From the NCBI RefSeq assembly GCF_900608595.1, contig NZ_UWYY01000007.1, positions 218,449 through 282,448 of the forward strand: a stretch of DNA of 64,000 nt, read 5' to 3'. Positions 41,473 through 50,810 of the stretch are shown one piece after another. The DNA comes from Promicromonospora panici. GTDB lineage: Bacteria > Actinomycetota > Actinomycetes > Actinomycetales > Cellulomonadaceae. Below the pieces are notes generated by a model. It made no database searches. It had not been told where the DNA came from and saw nothing but the letters and a program-made list of their open reading frames with translations. A program made the position numbers and the translations under genes. Position 1 is the stretch's first letter. Each line of letters starts with the position of its first letter.

Positions 41473-42722
41473 ACGCGGACCGTGCCGGACCGCGCGAGCC
41501 GGGACCCGTCGAGCCAGCCGGCCACGACGTCCAGGCGGCGCGACGTCGCCGCCTGCCAGTCGCGTTCCTGCACGCGGTGCGGGCCGGTGGCCAGGGACAG
41601 CAGCACCCCGGCGACGCGGGCCGCCAGGTCGCTCCGGTCGGCGCCCCGGCCGCCGGGGGCCGCCACGAAACCTGTCGCGTAGTCGGCGGCGAGCCGGCGC
41701 ATCCGGGCGGCGTACGTGCTCTGCGCCGTGTCCGACGTGTGCACGAGGGACAGCACGTCCAGGTGCGCCACCAGGCACGCCAGGTCGTCGGCGCGGTGCC
41801 CGGGCCCGGCGGAGTCGACGTCGAGCAGCCCGGTGATCCGGCCGTCGGTGAGCATGATCTGCGCCTCGTAGAGATCGCCGTGCGTGGGGTCCGTCCCGGT
41901 TCCGCGCTCCGCGAGGCGGGTCCGGACGGCGCCGGCCAGGTCGGCGGCGCGCGCGGCCTCAGCGGGGAGCGCGGCCCCGATGACACCCGCGTAGTGCTCG
42001 GCCGACTCGCTCCAGGCCGGCCGGCGCGGCAGGTCCCGCACCTCGGCGGGCAGCCGGTCGAGCAGGTCCAGCACCTCCCGCGGCGACGGGATCCGGCCGC
42101 CGTCGCGGACGGCGGCGCGCATCTCGGTGCCGTGCAGCGGGGACAGCACGAGCAGGCCGTCGTCGGACCAGCCGAGGGGACGCGGGACGGGCAGGCCGGC
42201 CCTGGACAGGAGCGCGTGGCGCTCGTGCAGGTCGGCGACCTTGCGCGGGCGCAGCACCTTGAGGAAGACGCGGGACGCCGCCGCCTTGGCCTCGATCACC
42301 GCGCGCCGGGTCGGGCGGTAGGCCCGGACCTTGAGCTCGGGGTGCGCGCGTGCCTCCGGGGCGACACCCAGGCCGGCCAGCAGCTCCTCGACGGCGGAGG
42401 GGTTGAACGCGCGCGGCAGCGCCGGCAGCGCCGGGTCGCCCGGGAACCGCCACACGGCGACCGTCGCGTCGCCGTCGGACAGGGTGACCACGCCCGGCTT
42501 GCGGCCGTCGCGGGCCCGACCGACGCTCGCGCCGAGTGTCTCGGAGCGCGTCACGCCGTCCCAGCGCACGGTCGCCCGGTACGCCACGGTGGTGGTCGAG
42601 CCCGGCCGATGGTCCACCTGACGCACCCGCCAGTCCACGAGCTCACCGCCCGCCGTCGCTACGGCGGCATCGAGGAGCCCCGCAGCGGCGTCGCCGGTCA
42701 GCAGGTCAAGGTGCGTGTCCAC
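41469..42722 (-). CDS. Aminoglycoside phosphotransferase (APH)-fold kinase
   Basis: 417 residues. The APH-type catalytic loop is THGDLYEAQIMLTDGRITGLLDVDSAG (HGD and D-x-D; about 305-330), preceded by the nucleotide region VFLKVLRPRKVADLHERHALLSRAGLPVPRPLGWSDDGLLVLSPL. It is longer than resistance APHs, with a ~120-residue N-terminal beta domain. It overlaps the sensor kinase gene (ATGA), which is an unusual partner for this family. Substrate not known; a role in drug resistance is not supported. GTG 42722 follows a GAGGATGG sequence. Confidence 0.85.
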   Translation of the reverse strand: MDTHLDLLTGDAAAGLLDAAVATAGGELVDWRVRQVDHRPGSTTTVAYRATVRWDGVTRSETLGASVGRARDGRKPGVVTLSDGDATVAVWRFPGDPALPALPRAFNPSAVEELLAGLGVAPEARAHPELKVRAYRPTRRAVIEAKAAASRVFLKVLRPRKVADLHERHALLSRAGLPVPRPLGWSDDGLLVLSPLHGTEMRAAVRDGGRIPSPREVLDLLDRLPAEVRDLPRRPAWSESAEHYAGVIGAALPAEAARAADLAGAVRTRLAERGTGTDPTHGDLYEAQIMLTDGRITGLLDVDSAGPGHRADDLACLVAHLDVLSLVHTSDTAQSTYAARMRRLAADYATGFVAAPGGRGADRSDLAARVAGVLLSLATGPHRVQERDWQAATSRRLDVVAGWLDGSRLARSGTVRV

Positions 42723-42794
42723 CCGGCCATCCTCGCAGCCGGTCCACGCCGAGGCCCCTCCATTCGGATGAGAATCCTCTCACCGAGCAGTACC

Positions 42795-42982
42795 CGAACC
42801 GCAAGTTACCCGCCGCCCGCCCGGGCGCCGAAACGCAAGTTACCCGTCTCTCGCGCCGTCGAACCGAAAGATCATGGTCGATCCAGGCGCCGATGGACAC
42901 GTGCCTTGCGGTTCGGCAACGGCGGGAGAGACGGGTAACTTGCGGTTCGGCGCCGGGCGGGCAGCGGGCGACCTGCGGTTCG
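42795..42982. repeat. 188-bp long imperfect inverted repeat between pgi and kinase genes
   Basis: Two ~73-nt arms (42795-42866 and 42909-42982) are about nine-tenths complementary. They are built from repeated CGAACCGCAAGTTACCCG-type units and separated by a 40-nt AT-richer centre. They may form one long hairpin. It lies 18 nt past the pgi stop (minus strand, 43001) and 73 nt before the kinase start. It is either a strong terminator/processing element or a MITE-like repeat. Confidence 0.8.
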
Positions 42983-43000
42983 ACGTCGAAGAGGAGATCC

Positions 43001-44689
43001 TCAGGCGCGCAACTCGCGGTACTTGGTGATCAGGGCCGCCGTCGACGGGTCCTGGGCCGCCAGGGCCGCCTCGTCGCCCGCGACCGCCGGGGCGATCTCC
43101 AGGGCCAGCTTCTTGCCGAGCTCCACGCCCCACTGGTCGAACGAGTCGATGCCCCAGACGACGCCCTGCACGAACGTGATGTGCTCGTACAGCGCGACGA
43201 GCTGGCCCAGCACGGCCGGGGTCAGCGCCGGGGCGAGGATCGACGTCGTCGGCCGGTTGCCGCTGAACACCTTCGCCGAGACCAGGTCCTCGGCGACACC
43301 CTCGGCCCGCACCTCGTCCGCCGTCTTGCCGAAGGCGAGCGCCTTGGTCTGCGCGAAGAAGTTCGCGAGGAACAGGCCGTGCACGTCGGCGTCGGCGTCG
43401 CTCAGCGGGTAGGCCGGGTTCGCGACGGCGATGAAGTCCGCCGGGATCGTGCGCGTGCCCTGGTGGATGAGCTGGTAGAACGCGTGCTGCCCGTTGGTGC
43501 CCGGCTCGCCCCAGAAGACCTCGCCCGTGTCGGACGTGACGGGCGTCCCGTCCCAGCGCACGGACTTGCCGTTGGACTCCATGGTGAGCTGCTGCAGGTA
43601 CGCCGGGAACCGGTGCAGCTGCTGCGCGTACGGGAGAACGGCGTGCGTGTGCGCGTCGCGGAAGTTCACGTACCAGACGTTGAGGAGCCCCATCAGGACG
43701 GGCACGTTGCTCTCGAACGGCGTCGTCCGAAAATGCTCGTCCATCGCGTGGAAGCCGCCCAGGAACTCGGCGAACGCGTCCGGCCCGATCGCGACCGCGA
43801 GCGACGTGCCGATCGCCGAGTCGACCGAGTAGCGGCCGCCCACCCAGTCCCAGAACCCGAAGGCGTTCTCGGGGTCGATCCCGAACGCCTCCACCTTGTC
43901 CAGGGCGGTCGACACCGCGACGAAGTGCTTCGCGACGGCGTCGGCGCGGCCCTCCTCCGAGTCCTCGATCGCGCCCGCGGCGACCAGCGAGCGCCACAGC
44001 CAGTCGCGGGCGAGCCGCGCGTTGGTGAGGGTCTCCAGCGTGCCGAAGGTCTTGGACGCGACGATGAACAGCGTGGTGGTGGGGTCGAGGTCGGCGGTTT
44101 TCTGCGCGACGTCGGTCGGGTCGATGTTGGAGACGAACCGGCACTCCAGGCCGTCCTGCACAAACGGCTCGAGGGCCTCGTACGCCATGACGGGGCCGAG
44201 GTCGGAGCCGCCGATGCCGATGTTCACTATCGTCTTCACGGGCTCGCCCGTGACGCCGGTCCACTCGCCGGAGCGGACCTTCTCCGCGAACGCGTAGACC
44301 TTGGCGAGCTCGTCGGCGACGTCGGCGGTGACGTCCTGACCGTCGACCGTCAGGGGCTCGTCGGACGGGCGGCGCAGCGCGGTGTGCAGCACGGCGCGGT
44401 CCTCGGTGACGTTGATGTGCTCACCCGCGAACATCGCGTCGCGACGCTCCGCGAGCCCGACCTCCTCGGCCAGGGTGAGCAGCGAGGCGAGCACCTCGTC
44501 GTCGAGCAGGTTCTTCGACAGGTCCACGTGCAGGTCAGCGGCCTGGTGGCTCATGCGCCGGGCGCGAGCCGGGTCCGCGGCGAACCAGCCGCGCAGGTCG
44601 GGCTGGAGGTTCTTGGAGAGCTCGGTGAGCGAGCCCCAGGCGGAAGTGGTGGTGGCGTCGACAGGCAGACGGGCTGGCACTGAGGTCAT
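43001..44689 (-). CDS. pgi: Glucose-6-phosphate isomerase
   Basis: 562 residues, the long bacterial form. It interconverts glucose 6-phosphate and fructose 6-phosphate in glycolysis (cytosol). Seen: [19 protein letters not shown] (SIS phosphate-binding), [35 protein letters not shown] with the acidic residue, [15 protein letters not shown] with active-site His, and [17 protein letters not shown] (catalytic Lys near the end). Its ATG overlaps the cutC stop (ATGA, 44686-44689), so it is co-transcribed with cutC. A long hairpin follows it. Confidence 0.97.
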   Translation of the reverse strand: MTSVPARLPVDATTTSAWGSLTELSKNLQPDLRGWFAADPARARRMSHQAADLHVDLSKNLLDDEVLASLLTLAEEVGLAERRDAMFAGEHINVTEDRAVLHTALRRPSDEPLTVDGQDVTADVADELAKVYAFAEKVRSGEWTGVTGEPVKTIVNIGIGGSDLGPVMAYEALEPFVQDGLECRFVSNIDPTDVAQKTADLDPTTTLFIVASKTFGTLETLTNARLARDWLWRSLVAAGAIEDSEEGRADAVAKHFVAVSTALDKVEAFGIDPENAFGFWDWVGGRYSVDSAIGTSLAVAIGPDAFAEFLGGFHAMDEHFRTTPFESNVPVLMGLLNVWYVNFRDAHTHAVLPYAQQLHRFPAYLQQLTMESNGKSVRWDGTPVTSDTGEVFWGEPGTNGQHAFYQLIHQGTRTIPADFIAVANPAYPLSDADADVHGLFLANFFAQTKALAFGKTADEVRAEGVAEDLVSAKVFSGNRPTTSILAPALTPAVLGQLVALYEHITFVQGVVWGIDSFDQWGVELGKKLALEIAPAVAGDEAALAAQDPSTAALITKYRELRA

Positions 44690-45450
44690 GGGACAACCGT
44701 AGTGCGGAGCGCCTCCGCCGCAGCCTTGGCGAGTGTCTGATCGGTCACCTCGTAGCCGGTGCCGTCCCCGCCGCCCGGCCCGCCGGCGTCGGCCACGAAA
44801 CGCTTCGCGGAGAGGTGCACGGCGTCCACGCCGACCCGCACAAGGGCCGGGATGTCCGACGCCGTGACGCCGCCGCCCGCCATGATCTCGATTCCCACGT
44901 CGGCGCTGTGCTCGACCAGGGCGGCGAGCCGCTCCAGCCCGTCGCCCGCGCGGGCCGCGCCGCCCGAGGTGAGCACCCGCGTGACACCCAGCTCGGCCAG
45001 CGTGTCGAGGGCCGCTATCGGGTCCGCGACCACGTCGAGCGCCCGGTGGAACGTCACCTCGGCGCCGATCGCGGCGTCGACCAGGTCGCGCATCCGCGCC
45101 TCGTCCACCGTGCCGGACGGCGTCAGGGCGCCCACGACCACGCCGTCGGCCCCCGCGTCGACGGAGCGGGTGACCTCACGGACCATGAGGTCGATCTCGG
45201 CGGGCGAGTACACGAAGCCGCCCGGCCGGGGCCGCACCAGGACGTGCACCTCGAGAATCGGCACATCGTCGGACGACGGGACCACCGCCGCCGCGTCGAG
45301 CGCCGCCTCGATGAGCGCCGCGCTCGGCGTGATGCCGCCGGTGGCGCCGAGCGCGGAGCAGAGCTCGACGCGCCGGGCTCCGACGTCGGCAGCGATCACC
45401 GCCCCGGCCGGGTCCTGGACAGCGAGCTCGAGAGCGACACGTTGGGGCAC
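44686..45450 (-). CDS. cutC: CutC-family protein
   Basis: 254 residues, TIM-barrel. Seen: [37 protein letters not shown] at the start, [71 protein letters not shown]. coli CutC was linked to copper tolerance, although its true activity is still debated. GTG 45450 has TACGCT 7 nt before it and no Shine-Dalgarno, so it is leaderless. Coupled to pgi downstream; divergent from the PrsW gene with 75 bp between starts. Confidence 0.92.
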   Translation of the reverse strand: MPQRVALELAVQDPAGAVIAADVGARRVELCSALGATGGITPSAALIEAALDAAAVVPSSDDVPILEVHVLVRPRPGGFVYSPAEIDLMVREVTRSVDAGADGVVVGALTPSGTVDEARMRDLVDAAIGAEVTFHRALDVVADPIAALDTLAELGVTRVLTSGGAARAGDGLERLAALVEHSADVGIEIMAGGGVTASDIPALVRVGVDAVHLSAKRFVADAGGPGGGDGTGYEVTDQTLAKAAAEALRTTVVP

Positions 45451-45525
45451 GTACGCCAGCGTAGCCGTGCCACGGCGGCCCGGTCGCCCGTCGCGCGCGC
45501 GACTGAGTCGGTAGGGTCCCATGGC

Positions 45526-46710
45526 ATGGCCATCGATCCCAGTGCGATCCTCCAGGGGCGCGCGCCCGGGCGGGCTTCGATCGGAGTGATCCTCGGGATC
45601 GTCTTCGCCTCGGTCTGCCTGCTCTTCATCCTCGCGTTCGACGCTGTCACGGGCGGCGCGTCGTTCGTCGTCGGGCTGCTGCTGGCGGTGCTGCCGGTCG
45701 CCGTCTGGCTGCCGCTGGTGCTCGCCCTGGACCGGCTGGAGCCGGAGCCGCCGAGCGCCCTGACCTTCGCGTTCCTCTGGGGCGCCGGAGTGGCCGCGCT
45801 CTTCGCGAGCATCCTGAACACGCTCGGGCTGTCCCTGCTCACCGAGACCGAGCTCACCGGCGAGCAGGAGGGCTGGTACGTCGTCGCGACGTTCGGCGCG
45901 CCCGTGGTCGAGGAGCTGCTCAAGGGCGCCGTGCTCTTCGGGATGCTGTGGTGGCGGCGGCAGGAGCTGAACGGGCCCACCGACGGCGTCATCTACGCCG
46001 CGATGGTGGGCCTGGGTTTCGCCGCGACGGAGAACATCCAGTACTTCATCGACGCGGTCGAGGTGGACCAGCTCGGGTACGTGTTCGTGCTGCGGGCCAT
46101 CGTCTCGCCGCTGCTGCACCCGCTGTGCACGGCGATGACCGGCATCGGCGTGGCGGTGGCCGCCCTGGCCGGGCCCGGCCGGCTCCGCCGTCGGGCACCT
46201 GTCTACGGGCTGCTCGGTGCCATCGCCCTGCACAGCCTGTGGAACGGCTCCACGAAGTTCGGGATCGTCGGCCTCGGCGGCGCGTACCTGGTCGGGTTCG
46301 CGGTGCTGGTCGCGCTGATCGTGATCCTGGCGCGCGACCGCCGTCGGATCGTCCAGCTCATCGGCCACTACCTGCCGCTGTACGGGCCGGTCGGCATCGT
46401 CACCCCGGACGACCTGCGGATGCTGTCGAGCCTGCCCGGCCGCCGGGCGGCGCGGAGCTGGGCCCGGGCCGCGGGCGGGCGAACGGCCGAGCGGGCCATG
46501 ACCGACTACCAGCAGGCCGCCACCGAGCTGGCCCTGCTGCACCAGCGGGCCGGGGCGCAGAAGGATCTCGACCCGCACGGCCTGGAGCAGCAGCGGCAGT
46601 ACCTGGTGTGGCTCATGCAGCAGGCGCGGGCCACGTTCCTGGCGCGGCAGCCGCGCCCGCCGGCCAGCCCGTGGGGCGCCACGGGCTTCGCCCAACAAAC
46701 CCGCCCCTGA
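45526..46710 (+). CDS. PrsW-family intramembrane metalloprotease
   Basis: 394 residues, eight to nine hydrophobic segments. PrsW motifs: VVEELLKG (about 130), FAATENIQYF with the EN pair (about 167), LHPLCTAMTGIG (about 205) and ALHSLWNGSTKFG with His (about 235). C-terminal ~100 residues are cytoplasmic and helical. Its Bacillus relative cleaves an anti-sigma factor, RsiW. A link to the membrane-type sigma factor elsewhere in this window is possible but only speculative. ATG 45526 with TAGGGT 8 nt upstream. The longer upstream frame is antisense to cutC and not homologous. Confidence 0.92.
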   Translation: MAIDPSAILQGRAPGRASIGVILGIVFASVCLLFILAFDAVTGGASFVVGLLLAVLPVAVWLPLVLALDRLEPEPPSALTFAFLWGAGVAALFASILNTLGLSLLTETELTGEQEGWYVVATFGAPVVEELLKGAVLFGMLWWRRQELNGPTDGVIYAAMVGLGFAATENIQYFIDAVEVDQLGYVFVLRAIVSPLLHPLCTAMTGIGVAVAALAGPGRLRRRAPVYGLLGAIALHSLWNGSTKFGIVGLGGAYLVGFAVLVALIVILARDRRRIVQLIGHYLPLYGPVGIVTPDDLRMLSSLPGRRAARSWARAAGGRTAERAMTDYQQAATELALLHQRAGAQKDLDPHGLEQQRQYLVWLMQQARATFLARQPRPPASPWGATGFAQQTRP

Positions 46711-46785
46711 CTTCTTGGTTGTGGGCGTGATCGTTGCGCCCAAGACGGGCGCATCGTCGCAACGATCACGCCCACAACCAAGAAG
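46711..46785. repeat. TTGTGGGCG palindrome, copy 2
   Basis: 28-nt perfect arms (CTTCTTGGTTGTGGGCGTGA...) around the loop CCCAAGACGGGCGCATCGT. It fills the gap between the PrsW stop (46710) and the convergent M20 stop (46789-46791). Best-conserved arm of the four copies. Confidence 0.92.
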
Positions 46786-46788
46786 AAG

Positions 46789-47889
46789 TCAGGGAGTTGT
46801 GGTGAGGTCCAGCAGCAGGGCGCGCAGGAGGGCGATGCGGTCGGCGATGCGGTCGACCAGGACGTGCTCGTCGTCGGCGTGGGCGCCACCGCCCACGGCG
46901 CCCAGGCCGTCGAGCGTCGGGGTGCCGACTCCCGCGGTGAAGTTGCCGTCGGACGCCCCGCCGACCGCCACTCCGGTGAGCGCCGGCAGCTCGGCCGCCG
47001 CGGCGAGCCGTGCGGCGCGGGCGAACAGGTCCGCGGACAGCGCGGCCTCCAGCGGCGGCCGGTTGATCCCGCCCTCGATCTCGAGCGCGGCGTCGGGCAG
47101 CACGGGGGTCAGCGCGCGCAGTGCGGTGTCGACGCGCTGCTGCTCGGCGACCGTCCGCGCGCGGACGTCCACGGCGAACGACGCCTCGGCCGGGACCGTG
47201 TTGCGCGTGGTGCCGGACGTCGCGTCCGTGGGCGTCACAGTGGTCCCCAGGGCCGGGTCGCCCAGGGCCGCGACGGCCAGCACCTGGTGCGCCAGCTCGA
47301 CCGACGCGTTCACACCCTTCTCGGGCTCCAGGCCGGCGTGCGCCGCGCGGCCCTTCACCAGCACGCGGTAGATGGAGGTCCCCTTGCGCTCCAGCTTGAG
47401 CGCGCCACCGTCGGCGGACGCCTCCAGCACGAGCGCGGCGTCCGCCCCGCGCGCCTCGTCCTCGATGAGCGTCTGGGACGACGGCGACCCGAGTTCCTCG
47501 TCGCCGGTCACCAGGAGCGTGACACCGGTCCGGTCGTCGAGGGACCCCAGCACGTGCAGCGCCATGGCCAGGCCGGTCTTCATGTCGAAGCTGCCGGGGC
47601 CGCGCAGCACGCCGTCGGAGATGCCGAACGGGTGCGTCAGGAGCGAGCCGACCGGCCAGACCGTGTCGTGGTGCGCCAGGACCAGCACGCGTGTGGGGCC
47701 GCCGAGCCGCCACCGCAGGTGGATCCCGAGCCGTTCCGGCTCGGCGCCCAGTCGCGCGGTGCCGAGCCGGGCCACCAGGTCGGCGGACCGGGCCAGCGCG
47801 ACGGGGTCCGACGACGGCGACTCGCACTCGACCAGCGTCCGCAGGTCCTCGATCAGGGCGTCGACGTCGGGAGTCTCGTGGAATGCCAT
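46789..47889 (-). CDS. M20-family metallopeptidase (glutamate carboxypeptidase-like)
   Basis: 366 residues. Zinc ligands: His in VLAHHDTVWPVG (about 75), bridging Asp in PGSFDMKTGLAMA (about 102), Glu pair in TGDEELGSPS (about 135), Asp near 165 (LVLEASADGG) and His in GGGAHADDEHV (about 338). The dimerisation lid sits between ~175 and ~290 (RAAHAGLEPEKGVNA). Closest in pattern to glutamate carboxypeptidase/CPG2-like enzymes that remove C-terminal Glu from folate or peptide amides; the substrate is not certain. No signal peptide. ATG 47889. Confidence 0.88.
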   Translation of the reverse strand: MAFHETPDVDALIEDLRTLVECESPSSDPVALARSADLVARLGTARLGAEPERLGIHLRWRLGGPTRVLVLAHHDTVWPVGSLLTHPFGISDGVLRGPGSFDMKTGLAMALHVLGSLDDRTGVTLLVTGDEELGSPSSQTLIEDEARGADAALVLEASADGGALKLERKGTSIYRVLVKGRAAHAGLEPEKGVNASVELAHQVLAVAALGDPALGTTVTPTDATSGTTRNTVPAEASFAVDVRARTVAEQQRVDTALRALTPVLPDAALEIEGGINRPPLEAALSADLFARAARLAAAAELPALTGVAVGGASDGNFTAGVGTPTLDGLGAVGGGAHADDEHVLVDRIADRIALLRALLLDLTTTP

Positions 47890-47914
47890 GCCCGCACGGT
47901 AGCCGTGGTCCGTA

Positions 47915-48268
47915 TCAGAGGGAGAGCACGCGCAGCACCAGGGCCGCGGCCGAGAGCAGCATCAGGCCGCCGGTCGGGCCGACACCCGGCCAGTCCTTCG
48001 CGCGGACGTGCGTGATGACCGCGCCCAGGAAGTAGGCGACGAAGCAGCCGGTGGCCGCGATGCCGATCGGCGCCCACCAGATCCCGACGACGGTGCCGGC
48101 GGCACCGGCGACCAGCAGCGTGCCGAGCACGGGGATGAGCCGCTCCGGCACGCCGAGCTTGGTGGTGAGCGGCTCGACCACCTGCGGGTTGCCCGTCAGC
48201 TTCCCGTAGCCGCTGAACGCGGTGGCCAGGGCGAGCAGGGCAGAGACGATGACAGAAGCGACGAACAC
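47915..48268 (-). CDS. DoxX-like small membrane protein
   Basis: 117 residues with four hydrophobic helices: VFVASVIVSALLALATAFSGYGKL, LIPVLGTLLVAGAAGTVVG, PIGIAATGCFVAYFLGAVITHV, GGLMLLSAAALVLRVLSL. SGYGKLTGNPQVVEPLTTKLGVP is the DoxX-type loop. GTG 48268 with GGAGGACTC upstream. It is 25 nt before the M20 gene start on the same strand and divergent from an HxlR regulator with its operator overlapping the regulator start. Function: redox-linked or unknown. Confidence 0.82.
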   Translation of the reverse strand: MFVASVIVSALLALATAFSGYGKLTGNPQVVEPLTTKLGVPERLIPVLGTLLVAGAAGTVVGIWWAPIGIAATGCFVAYFLGAVITHVRAKDWPGVGPTGGLMLLSAAALVLRVLSL

Positions 48269-48308
48269 GAGTCCTCCGAGGACAAGGGCCGGACGTACCC
48301 GGCGAGAA

Positions 48309-48334
48309 ACGAGGCGCCCGTTCGGGCGCCTCGT
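48309..48334. promoter_or_regulatory. Perfect hairpin in the leader between DoxX-like gene and HxlR gene
   Basis: ACGAGGCGCCCG-TT-CGGGCGCCTCGT, 12-bp arms, about 41 nt upstream of the DoxX-like start. Such a strong hairpin in a leader could attenuate or stabilise the transcript, or mark a terminator for a short upstream RNA. Confidence 0.45.
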
Positions 48335-48381
48335 GAATCGTCCGGCACGGCGCGCGGCTTGCCAAGGGGCAGGGAAGCAAC

Positions 48382-48398
48382 TCACTATTGGTAAGTGA
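48382..48398. promoter_or_regulatory. Candidate HxlR operator overlapping its own start codon
   Basis: TCACT-ATTGGTA-AGTGA, 5-bp perfect arms with partial inner symmetry. The start GTG at 48395 lies inside the right half. Autorepression and control of the divergent DoxX-like gene would follow. Confidence 0.5.
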
Positions 48399-48805
48399 CT
48401 TCCACGACGACCGGCTCCAGCACCCCCGCTCGAAGCATCCTCCCGGGCCCGGCAGCTTCCGCCCCGGCGAACCAGCCCGGCGACGCAGACGAGTGCGACC
48501 TCTTCCAGCGCGTCGTCGAGCGCGCCGGGCGGCGCTGGTCGGGCGCCATCCTCTTCGCCGGAGTCGCGGGCGCGCGGCGCTTCGTCGAGTACCGCCGCGC
48601 CGTCCGCGGCATCTCCGACCGGATCCTCACCCAGCGCCTGCGCGAGCTCGAGCAGCAGGGGCTGATATCGCGCGAGGTGGTGCCGACCATGCCCGTGCAG
48701 ATCCTGTACACGCCGTCGCCGGCCGGGGCCGACCTGATCAAGGCGCTGGGACCCCTGGGCCAGTGGGGTGCCAAGCACCGCAACATCCTCGAGATCCCCG
48801 AGTAG
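48395..48805 (+). CDS. HxlR-family transcriptional regulator
   Basis: 136 residues. Winged helix at ~35-120: CDLFQRVVERAGRRWSGAILFAGVAGARRFVEYRRAVRGISDRILTQRLRELEQQGLISREVVPTMPVQILYTPSPAG. The cysteine near residue 34 is the position used for redox/electrophile sensing in family members. An N-terminal Ser/Pro/Ala-rich lead of ~30 residues is present, perhaps because the true start is downstream. Divergent from the DoxX-like gene, a common HxlR arrangement. A palindrome follows the stop. Confidence 0.88.
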   Translation: MTSTTTGSSTPARSILPGPAASAPANQPGDADECDLFQRVVERAGRRWSGAILFAGVAGARRFVEYRRAVRGISDRILTQRLRELEQQGLISREVVPTMPVQILYTPSPAGADLIKALGPLGQWGAKHRNILEIPE

Positions 48806-48813
48806 ATCTCATT

Positions 48814-48874
48814 GTTGTGGGCGTGATCGTTGCGCCTAAAACGGGCAGGTAGTCGCAACGATCACGCCCACAAC
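48814..48874. repeat. TTGTGGGCG palindrome, copy 3
   Basis: 21-nt perfect arms GTTGTGGGCGTGATCGTTGC... and the loop CCTAAAACGGGCAGGTAGT, identical to copy 1's loop in the other orientation. It sits between the convergent HxlR and S15 peptidase stops. Confidence 0.92.
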
Positions 48875-48891
48875 ACAGCTGACGTTCGGGG

Positions 48892-50718
48892 TCAGCGCCC
48901 GAGGTCGAAGGTTCCCTCGCCCACGTCCGTCAGGGTCGTCGTGTTCCCGGCGCGGTAGCGCTCGAGGTACGGCGCGGGCTCACCCGGGGTGGCGACGTCG
49001 CCGGCCGGGTCCTGCAGGTCGAGCGAGAGCCGCGCGCCGCTCACTGAGATCCGGTTGCCGGACGGCTCAGCCAGCCAGCCGCCCGACTCGATCGTCCCGA
49101 TCTGCACGCCGAGCTGGTGCCCCTCGGCGAGGGTCCAGTCGGCCGACTTCAGGTCGAACGCCACGCGCCCGCGCCGCTCGATGAGCGCCACGTTCTCGTC
49201 GAACATGGTCGCGGTGCCGTCCGGCGCGACGTCCCACAGGCGCACCATCACCTCACCGGCCGCACCCGCCCTGAAGGCGACGGACGGCGTCCCCGTGATC
49301 CGCACGTCGGAGTCCACGGGCGTGGAGTAGGTCAGGTACGACGACGACGCGCCCGCCGCGAACGACCGGGTTCGCGGGGCGAGCGTCGGCGCGTGCTCCA
49401 TGTCCCAGCCGTCGACCTGCGCCCGCGTCAGCCCGGTGGCCGCGAGCGACGACGCCCCGCCGTCGTCCACGTACGAACCCTTGCCGAGCCGGGCCACGGT
49501 CGAGCCGTCGGCCTCGGGCCACGTGTCCTGCACGCGCCACGCACCGGTGCTGTCCTGGATCGCGTAGGCCGGGTCCTCGACTCCGGGCGTCTCGCCCTTG
49601 AGGAACTCGTCGTAGAACCGCATCACCTCGTCGAAGAAGCCCTCGCGCCCCATGGCGAGCCGCCCGTCGGAGACGACGTCGTTGCCCCGCACGTGGTCCC
49701 ACGGGCCGAGCCAGCCGCGCTCGACGCCCGTGTGGTTGTCGAGGAAGATCTCCATGTCCTCGGGCTTGGTGTTGGGCTCGCTGAAGCCCTGGGTGACGAA
49801 CAGCGGCGTATCCGTGCCGACGGCGTCATCGGCCAGGTTGCGGGCGTCCCAGTACTCCGACTCGAGGTCCGGGTTGTTGCCGTCCGCCAGGTTGTCCGAC
49901 AGGCACTCCGGATGCTCGTCCTCGTAGCGGGCGTTCGCCGCGTAGCGCTCGTCGTCGCCGTCCATGGGCGGCATCGTGGCGATGCTGTTGTACGCGTTGG
50001 GCGTGCCGGTCACGTTGGGCCGCGCGACCTCGTTGCTCCACAGGTAGTTGTACATGTTCCACAGGGGCTCCTGGGCCACTACCGCCTTGAGCGGCTCCAG
50101 GTCCAGGTTGTTGCCGGCCAGGCCGGTCACGGCGTCGTACGACTTGCCGTACATGCCGACGTCGCCCGTGGACCACTCCTGGCTCGCCGACCACTCGATC
50201 GCGGCACCGATGTCGGCCTGCTCACCCGGACCCGTCCAGTCGAGGCAGCCGGTGCTGCCGCCGAAGCCGCGGATGTCGACCATGACGAACGTGTACTCGT
50301 GCCTCATCAGGTCGGCGCCGTCGACGAAGTCTCGGAACCGCGCGGAGGGACCCACGACGTCCCAGCCCTCCGGCCCGGTCTGCCCGGCATGCGCGAAGTA
50401 CGGCCCGACCGACAGGATCACGGGCGTCCGCGCGTCTGGAGCGAGGTGGGCGGGCCGCAGGATGTCGGCATGCAGTTCCACACCGCCCGACGACGGGAAG
50501 TACGCCTCGGTCCACGCCGCACCCTCGGGTACGCGCTCGTTCTCGTCGTGCGTGACCGGATCGTCGGAGTCCGCCGTCGCCTGGCCGACGGCGGCCCCCG
50601 CCGGGCCGGCGACAACGGGCGCGCCGATCGCGGCGGGCGCGGCGCTCCCGGCCAGCAAGAGCGTGGCCGCTGCGGCGACCGCAGGCGCAGTCCTGCTGAG
50701 TCTCGTACGAAATCTCAT
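48892..50718 (-). CDS. Secreted S15/CocE-family X-Pro dipeptidyl-peptidase-like hydrolase
   Basis: 608 residues. Signal peptide 1 to about 30 (SRTAPAVAAAATLLLAGSAAPAA). N-terminal alpha/beta-hydrolase: ILSVGPYFAHAG, VMVDIRGFGGSTG, nucleophile Ser in GDVGMYGKSYDAVTGLAG (about 175; the usual G-x-S-Y-x-G has Ala at the last position), Asp in TPLFVTQGFSEPN and catalytic His in LGPWDHVRGND. C-terminal galactose-binding-like domain of S15/CocE (VRITGTPSVAFRAG, GHQLGVQIGTI). It hydrolyses Xaa-Pro peptides or esters outside the cell. GGAGGACGCCCG before ATG 50718. Confidence 0.88.
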   Translation of the reverse strand: MRFRTRLSRTAPAVAAAATLLLAGSAAPAAIGAPVVAGPAGAAVGQATADSDDPVTHDENERVPEGAAWTEAYFPSSGGVELHADILRPAHLAPDARTPVILSVGPYFAHAGQTGPEGWDVVGPSARFRDFVDGADLMRHEYTFVMVDIRGFGGSTGCLDWTGPGEQADIGAAIEWSASQEWSTGDVGMYGKSYDAVTGLAGNNLDLEPLKAVVAQEPLWNMYNYLWSNEVARPNVTGTPNAYNSIATMPPMDGDDERYAANARYEDEHPECLSDNLADGNNPDLESEYWDARNLADDAVGTDTPLFVTQGFSEPNTKPEDMEIFLDNHTGVERGWLGPWDHVRGNDVVSDGRLAMGREGFFDEVMRFYDEFLKGETPGVEDPAYAIQDSTGAWRVQDTWPEADGSTVARLGKGSYVDDGGASSLAATGLTRAQVDGWDMEHAPTLAPRTRSFAAGASSSYLTYSTPVDSDVRITGTPSVAFRAGAAGEVMVRLWDVAPDGTATMFDENVALIERRGRVAFDLKSADWTLAEGHQLGVQIGTIESGGWLAEPSGNRISVSGARLSLDLQDPAGDVATPGEPAPYLERYRAGNTTTLTDVGEGTFDLGR

Positions 50719-50810
50719 CGGGCGTCCTCCCTGGAGGCCCAGGTCCGATATGCCTGGGTTTACCCGAGAGGCTAGAGAATATTCACCCGCAATGCCCGGA
50801 TTTAGGCAGG

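Noticed and set aside
41469..42722. Calling the APH-fold protein an antibiotic-resistance enzyme
   Set aside because: The fold is shared by many kinases, the protein is longer than resistance APHs, and it is coupled to a sensor kinase; no evidence for drug substrates.
44686..45450. Naming CutC a proven copper transporter/exporter
   Set aside because: It is a soluble TIM barrel; the copper role in the family is disputed and no copper genes are nearby.
48309..48334. Interpreting the 48309 hairpin as a riboswitch
   Set aside because: It is a plain perfect stem with a 2-nt loop and no conserved aptamer features.
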